Shown piece after piece: positions 60,462-62,911 of a stretch of DNA of 62,911 nt. The stretch lies in the NCBI GenBank assembly GCA_020343875.1, contig CP070811.1, forward strand, positions 2,514,128 through 2,577,038, read 5' to 3'. The position numbers were made by a program, and so were the translations under genes. The DNA is from Anaerolineales bacterium (GTDB lineage: Bacteria; Chloroflexota; Anaerolineae; 4572-78; NAK82). Under the pieces are notes generated by a model. It did not search any database and was not told the origin of the DNA. It saw nothing but the letters and a program-made list of their open reading frames with translations. Position 1 is the first letter of the stretch. Every line of letters starts with the position of its first letter.

Positions 60462-62849
60462 TTATGACGCCCGGTATACTTTCACCCGTGTGTTGGTGAA
60501 CGCTGCCAGTCCCGTCAGCGGCTCCGTACCCGGCCCCATGAGTTCCAGCCCGTTCACACCCCGGTCCTTGGCCCACCGCCCCACGGCCCGGTGACCCTGA
60601 TTGTAGGGCAGGTTCACCACATCCGAGCGCAGCCCTGAGACCAGCCTGACCTTGGTGCGTGCCTTTCCAAAGGGGCTCTCCACCCAGACCGGGTCCTTGT
60701 CGTGCAGACCCAGCCGATGGGCCGATTCCGGACTCATCTCCAACCAGCTGTCCCAGGTCTCGTTCACCACCATGCCGCTGATCTCCTGAAGGGTGGGCAT
60801 GTTGGCGTTGGCCGTGTAGGGACCCAGGCTCATCAGGGTAACCACGTTCAACACGAACGGGTACTCATCCTCATCACCCTGGTAGTTAACCGGTTCGTAA
60901 TGCGGCAAAAAGACCTCGTCACCCCGGGCTTGAATGCCCAGCTGCTGCAAGGTGGCTTCGTCGACGGTCTGGAGCAGGCACTGCAGCTCGCGACTGAAGA
61001 AATCGAAGTAGCCATCCTGGGGGGTGTTCTGGCGATCCCGCCCCACCACCTGGCTGAGCCACGGATCGCTGCCCCGGTTGGGGACTTGGTCGGGCGGCAC
61101 AATCCATAGCCCCAGCTCGGCCAGGGTTTCCCAGCTAGCCCCTACATCTTGCAACCGCCACTTGAGTAGCTCCGGGAAGCCTGCCCACGGGAAAGCAGCA
61201 GCAACTGGTCCGCCCAAGCGGTGGGCCAGGTCGATGAGCACATCGCCAGTGTTGCGCGTATTGTGCACCGGCTCTACCACCGGTTGCCGGAGGGCGACGC
61301 CAGGGTAGCCCAGCCCTTCGATGAAATCATCCTGCCAGCGTTCCAGGAAGGTATGGTCCGGCAGGATCAGGTCCGCATGCTCGGCTGTTTCATCCAGGAA
61401 ACTGCTGAAGGAGACGATGAAATCCACCTGATTGAAAGCCTCTGCCCAGCGAGCGCCCCCGTTGGGACACTCGAACATCGGGTTGGCGTCGTATAGGAAA
61501 AGCACGTCCACCGGGTAGCCTTCCCGAATGCGATCGGGGACGGCCTGGTAGGCGTGGCGAGCCAGAGGGAAGACACTTCCGGCCCCATCCACCCGCTCGG
61601 CCTGGCGACCTTCTGCCGCCACCGGGTCAGCGGGCAGCTCCGGCCAACCCGGGCAAGTCGGGTAGCGCTGAACCAGCACCCCGCCGGGGGTCTCCAGACT
61701 GCCCACCAGCGCGTTAAGAGCATGGATCGCCATCGCTGTGTACAGGCCATTCACACTACCATTCAGCAGCCCGCCTTTGCCCGGCATCACGGCTACCGAG
61801 GGGCGGTTGGTCCCGAACTCACCCGCCAGCCGGGCAATGGTACCCGCCGGCACGCCGGTGATTTGGGCAGTGGTTTCCGGGTCATAGTTCTCCAGCACCA
61901 GGCTCTTGAAGCCCTGGTGTTGAACTCCCGCTTCGTCTTCCCAATCTTCGTAGCCGAAGGCGTAGTTCTCCACGAAATCACGATCAACCAGGCCAGAGCT
62001 AATGATGACGTGGGCCATGCCCAACGCCAGGGCAGCGTCGGTGCCAGGCCGGATGGGAATCCACTCGTCGGCCTTGGCGCCGCTCACCCCCAAACGTGGG
62101 TCAACGATGACTACTTTGCCACGGTAGGGCCGCCCTCGCCGCATGTACGCGTAGCCGGAGGCAAACCGCTGAACAGACCGGCCCGCTTCGAGCAGGCTGG
62201 CCCCAAAGGAAAGCACATGGTTTGTCTTCTCCAGGTCATAGGCCAACAGATCGTAGATGCCCTGAGTGAGCTGGTGGGCCAGTTTCCCGGCTTCAATGTT
62301 CAGGCTGTCGTGGGAGACAGCATTGGGGGAGCCGATGGCCTGGCTGAAGTAAGAAATCAAACCCCGCATCTGGCCGCGTGTCTCGCCGTACAAGAAGGCA
62401 AAGCGTTCCGGGTGACCGCTATCCCGCACATCGGCCAGCCGTTGGGCAACCAGCGACAGGGCGGTTTCCCAATTGATGGGCTCCCATTGGCCTGCTCCCC
62501 GCTCGCCAACGCGGCGTAGGGGGCCCTGAATCCGATCAGGGTTGTACAGCAGTTCGGGTGCGGCCTGGCCTTTGGGACACAGAGCGCCCAGATTGATGGG
62601 GTGCAGAGGGCTGCCTTCCAGCTTGACCAGCCGGCCATCCACAACGCGCCCCCACATACCACATCCACTGGGGCACAACAGACACACGGAAGGGACGATA
62701 TGCTCCTCGGCCACCATATCGTAGCCGGGTACGGCCGCATGGATCTGGGCCAACTTGCGTCCGGGCCGGCTTAGCGCCGTGCTCACGGCCGCCGTAACTG
62801 TGAGGCCGCCCGTAGCTTTCAAGAAATCGCGGCGTGTGATCTTCAGCAT
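60462..62849 (-). CDS. molybdopterin oxidoreductase catalytic subunit (Psr/Phs/Ttr-like) with unusual ligand position
   Basis: 795 aa, with SD GGAGGG. Twin-arginine signal TRRDFLKATGG, so exported folded. A [4Fe-4S] site C56-x2-C59-x3-C63-x27-C91 and the molybdopterin motifs GSLAPTLC-like LYNPDRIQGP and CPKGQA follow the DMSO reductase family; MGDP-binding domain closes the chain (SAHRLGLHDKDPVWV). At the place where PsrA/PhsA-type enzymes have their metal-binding Cys (SH(D/E)SxC), this reads SHDSLN, Asn184. Substrate unknown; polysulfide, thiosulfate, tetrathionate or a non-catalytic role are candidates. Confidence 0.9.
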   Translation of the reverse strand: MLKITRRDFLKATGGLTVTAAVSTALSRPGRKLAQIHAAVPGYDMVAEEHIVPSVCLLCPSGCGMWGRVVDGRLVKLEGSPLHPINLGALCPKGQAAPELLYNPDRIQGPLRRVGERGAGQWEPINWETALSLVAQRLADVRDSGHPERFAFLYGETRGQMRGLISYFSQAIGSPNAVSHDSLNIEAGKLAHQLTQGIYDLLAYDLEKTNHVLSFGASLLEAGRSVQRFASGYAYMRRGRPYRGKVVIVDPRLGVSGAKADEWIPIRPGTDAALALGMAHVIISSGLVDRDFVENYAFGYEDWEDEAGVQHQGFKSLVLENYDPETTAQITGVPAGTIARLAGEFGTNRPSVAVMPGKGGLLNGSVNGLYTAMAIHALNALVGSLETPGGVLVQRYPTCPGWPELPADPVAAEGRQAERVDGAGSVFPLARHAYQAVPDRIREGYPVDVLFLYDANPMFECPNGGARWAEAFNQVDFIVSFSSFLDETAEHADLILPDHTFLERWQDDFIEGLGYPGVALRQPVVEPVHNTRNTGDVLIDLAHRLGGPVAAAFPWAGFPELLKWRLQDVGASWETLAELGLWIVPPDQVPNRGSDPWLSQVVGRDRQNTPQDGYFDFFSRELQCLLQTVDEATLQQLGIQARGDEVFLPHYEPVNYQGDEDEYPFVLNVVTLMSLGPYTANANMPTLQEISGMVVNETWDSWLEMSPESAHRLGLHDKDPVWVESPFGKARTKVRLVSGLRSDVVNLPYNQGHRAVGRWAKDRGVNGLELMGPGTEPLTGLAAFTNTRVKVYRAS

Positions 62850-62911
62850 TGGCCAGCCCTCCTCAGTTACCGCTACAATTGTTGAGCCTAAGCCCCGTAC
62901 CCTGGCTTGAG

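Noticed and set aside
55013..62849. Canonical alternative complex III
   Set aside because: The A and B subunits are separate, no pentahaem ActA, no ActD/ActF pair; only the NrfD protein is ActC-like.
1..62911. tRNA, rRNA, transposase or integrase genes
   Set aside because: None recognised in any gap or frame on either strand.

Overview
The window looks like chromosomal DNA of a respiring member of the Chloroflexota (Anaerolineae, Caldilineae or Ardenticatenia type). It is GC-rich and gene-dense. It carries many c-type cytochromes, a Rieske/cytochrome b module, a membrane-bound molybdoenzyme complex, DUF2723 and GldF/GldG-type membrane proteins, a diheme cytochrome ending in an LPXTG-like tail (which suggests a single-membrane envelope), and FHA and TPR proteins. 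The assignment rests on gene content alone. I saw no rRNA, tRNA, insertion sequence or CRISPR array.

Left end (1-5020, minus strand): a small regulon. A GntR/UTRA repressor, a TIM-barrel sugar isomerase, a RuBisCO-like protein and a heterodimeric TPP-dependent 2-oxoacid dehydrogenase E1 (alpha, and beta cut by the window edge) all read from one strong promoter that has a perfect 9-bp inverted repeat over its start point. This is my best candidate for an undescribed catabolic pathway.

5-20 kb: a strikingly animal-like UDP-glucose dehydrogenase; a diheme cytochrome c peroxidase with a long leader; a Tat/lipoprotein DUF362 protein joined to a NapH-NapG-like polyferredoxin fusion; an SDR; a gamma-synthase/lyase, Asp/Glu racemase and AzlCD group; a TPR protein; and a DUF2723 membrane protein. 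20-30 kb: acetyl-CoA synthetase, two secreted or carbohydrate-active-like proteins, and a complete aceE-aceF-lpdA pyruvate dehydrogenase operon. The locus therefore encodes two unrelated E1 systems.

30-46 kb: a GldA/GldFG-fusion/DUF4340 ABC system; a zinc-ribbon protein; a radical SAM protein; then a run of CheY-like regulator, AAA+ ATPase, ModE-like DNA-binding protein, MoeA and an FHA/winged-helix protein with duplicated N-terminal domains; and finally a uracil-DNA glycosylase and a helix-hairpin-helix protein.

46-63 kb: the respiratory region. Rieske protein, cytochrome b and a 14-haem membrane cytochrome form one minus-strand operon, divergent from a NarL-type two-component pair. Further right, a minus-strand run encodes a Tat-exported molybdopterin oxidoreductase, a 4Fe-4S subunit, an NrfD-type membrane subunit, a TorD-ferredoxin fusion chaperone, a small membrane protein, a stomatin-like protein and two c-type cytochromes. 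MoeA and the ModE-like regulator could supply and sense the cofactor of this enzyme. Several dispersed palindromic repeats occur between genes, two of them next to two-component genes.
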